DNA of 27,667 nucleotides from a virus. The notes under the pieces were generated by a model, which made no database searches, was not told the origin of the DNA, and was given only the letters and a program-made list of their open reading frames with translations. The DNA is taken from the IMG/VR virus record IMGVR_UViG_3300038421_000138, positions 1-27,667 of that record. One strand, given 5' to 3'. A program made the translations under genes and the position numbers. The stretch's first letter is position 1. Every line of letters starts with the position of its first letter. Shown here piece after piece: positions 27,325 to 27,667 of this stretch.

Positions 27325-27667
27325 ATGGGCTTTCTCGAAGATTTCACCGGCGCGTCCCAGCGCCGCGACATCACCCGTGGCCGCGCGGCCTCGCGCGGCG
27401 AGGTTCTGGCGGGGCAGGCCGGCGCGCTCGAGGAGTACGGGCGCGCGGAAGGCTATTTCCAGCCGTGGATGGAAAGCGGCGAGGCCTCCAACCGCTTCTG
27501 GGCCGATCTCATGGGGATCAACGGCGAGGAAGCGCGCGCCCGGGCGCAGGGCATCTACATGTCCGACCCGATCCACCGGCAGCTGGCCGACCGGGCGGTG
27601 CAAGGTGTGTCCCGCAACGTCGCGGCGTCGGGCCTCACGGGAGCGGGCTATCGGGCGGCGACCGAAG
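27325..27667 (+). CDS. DNA-ejection/injection-type protein (start only, cut by window end)
   Basis: The ATG at 27325 has AGGAG three bases upstream. The visible 114 residues are helical and Ala/Arg/Gly-rich: MGFLEDFTGASQRRDITRGR, EEYGRAEGYFQPWMESGEAS, DLMGINGEEARARAQGIYMS, then repeated small residues. The start pattern MGFL..FTG.....D...G.A is typical of P22-like internal (gp7/gp16/gp20-type) ejection proteins. These travel with the DNA into the host at infection. The C-terminal part is outside the window, so the exact class cannot be given. Confidence 0.6.
   Translation, partial: MGFLEDFTGASQRRDITRGRAASRGEVLAGQAGALEEYGRAEGYFQPWMESGEASNRFWADLMGINGEEARARAQGIYMSDPIHRQLADRAVQGVSRNVAASGLTGAGYRAATE

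Noticed and set aside
1-27667. CRISPR array, integrase, insertion sequence or rRNA
   Set aside because: No regularly spaced repeats, no tyrosine or serine recombinase motif, no transposase and no rRNA segment were seen in either strand.

Overview
The window reads as one contiguous piece of a temperate, short-tailed (P22-like, podovirus) bacteriophage or prophage. No host housekeeping gene is visible. GC-rich coding, many GTG and TTG starts, a Rhizobiales-type Omp25/31-like barrel protein and an XRE repressor of the type common in Rhizobiales point to an alphaproteobacterial host, probably of the order Hyphomicrobiales (Rhizobiales). This is an inference from protein style, not from a search. 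No integrase was found; it may lie outside the window.

Layout. (1) 1-4719, leftward: early operon with a Rad52-like annealing protein, a PD-(D/E)XK exonuclease, a double DNA-binding-domain regulator, a KGG-repeat protein and several unknown proteins. (2) 4720-5460: immunity region with a leftward XRE repressor, a rightward Cro/YdaS-like gene, and operators built on TTCAAAC-N-GTTTGAA. (3) 5451-10812, rightward: zinc-ribbon protein, RusA resolvase, membrane protein, triple-HTH protein, primase with Toprim domain, RepA/DnaB-type ATPase, then a repeat-rich gap and one more gene. (4) 10813-12666, rightward accessory zone: small membrane proteins, an outer-membrane beta-barrel protein and an initiator-like tRNA-Met whose 3' end is echoed downstream. 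(5) 12569-15027, leftward: a second operon (DUF932 protein plus small proteins) driven by a promoter carrying the same operator as the immunity region. (6) 15068-27667, rightward late region: small terminase, two small structural-type proteins, large terminase, portal, scaffold-like protein, P22-type coat protein, gp4-like and gp10-like tail/stabilisation proteins, tail-associated proteins and the start of a DNA-ejection-type protein.

How it works together. The repressor probably binds the palindromes that sit between the -35 and -10 boxes of three promoters: leftward early, rightward early, and the remote leftward operon at 15.0 kb. In the lysogen all three would be silent. On induction, recombination and replication genes and the remote accessory operon would be expressed together. 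The late genes follow the standard P22 order.

The most unusual points are the three-promoter regulon, a duplicated 5' end of the large terminase gene flanking a small inserted gene, the phage-borne initiator-like tRNA, a recurring hairpin-plus-Shine-Dalgarno leader in front of accessory genes, and palindromic elements embedded in frame in protein linkers.
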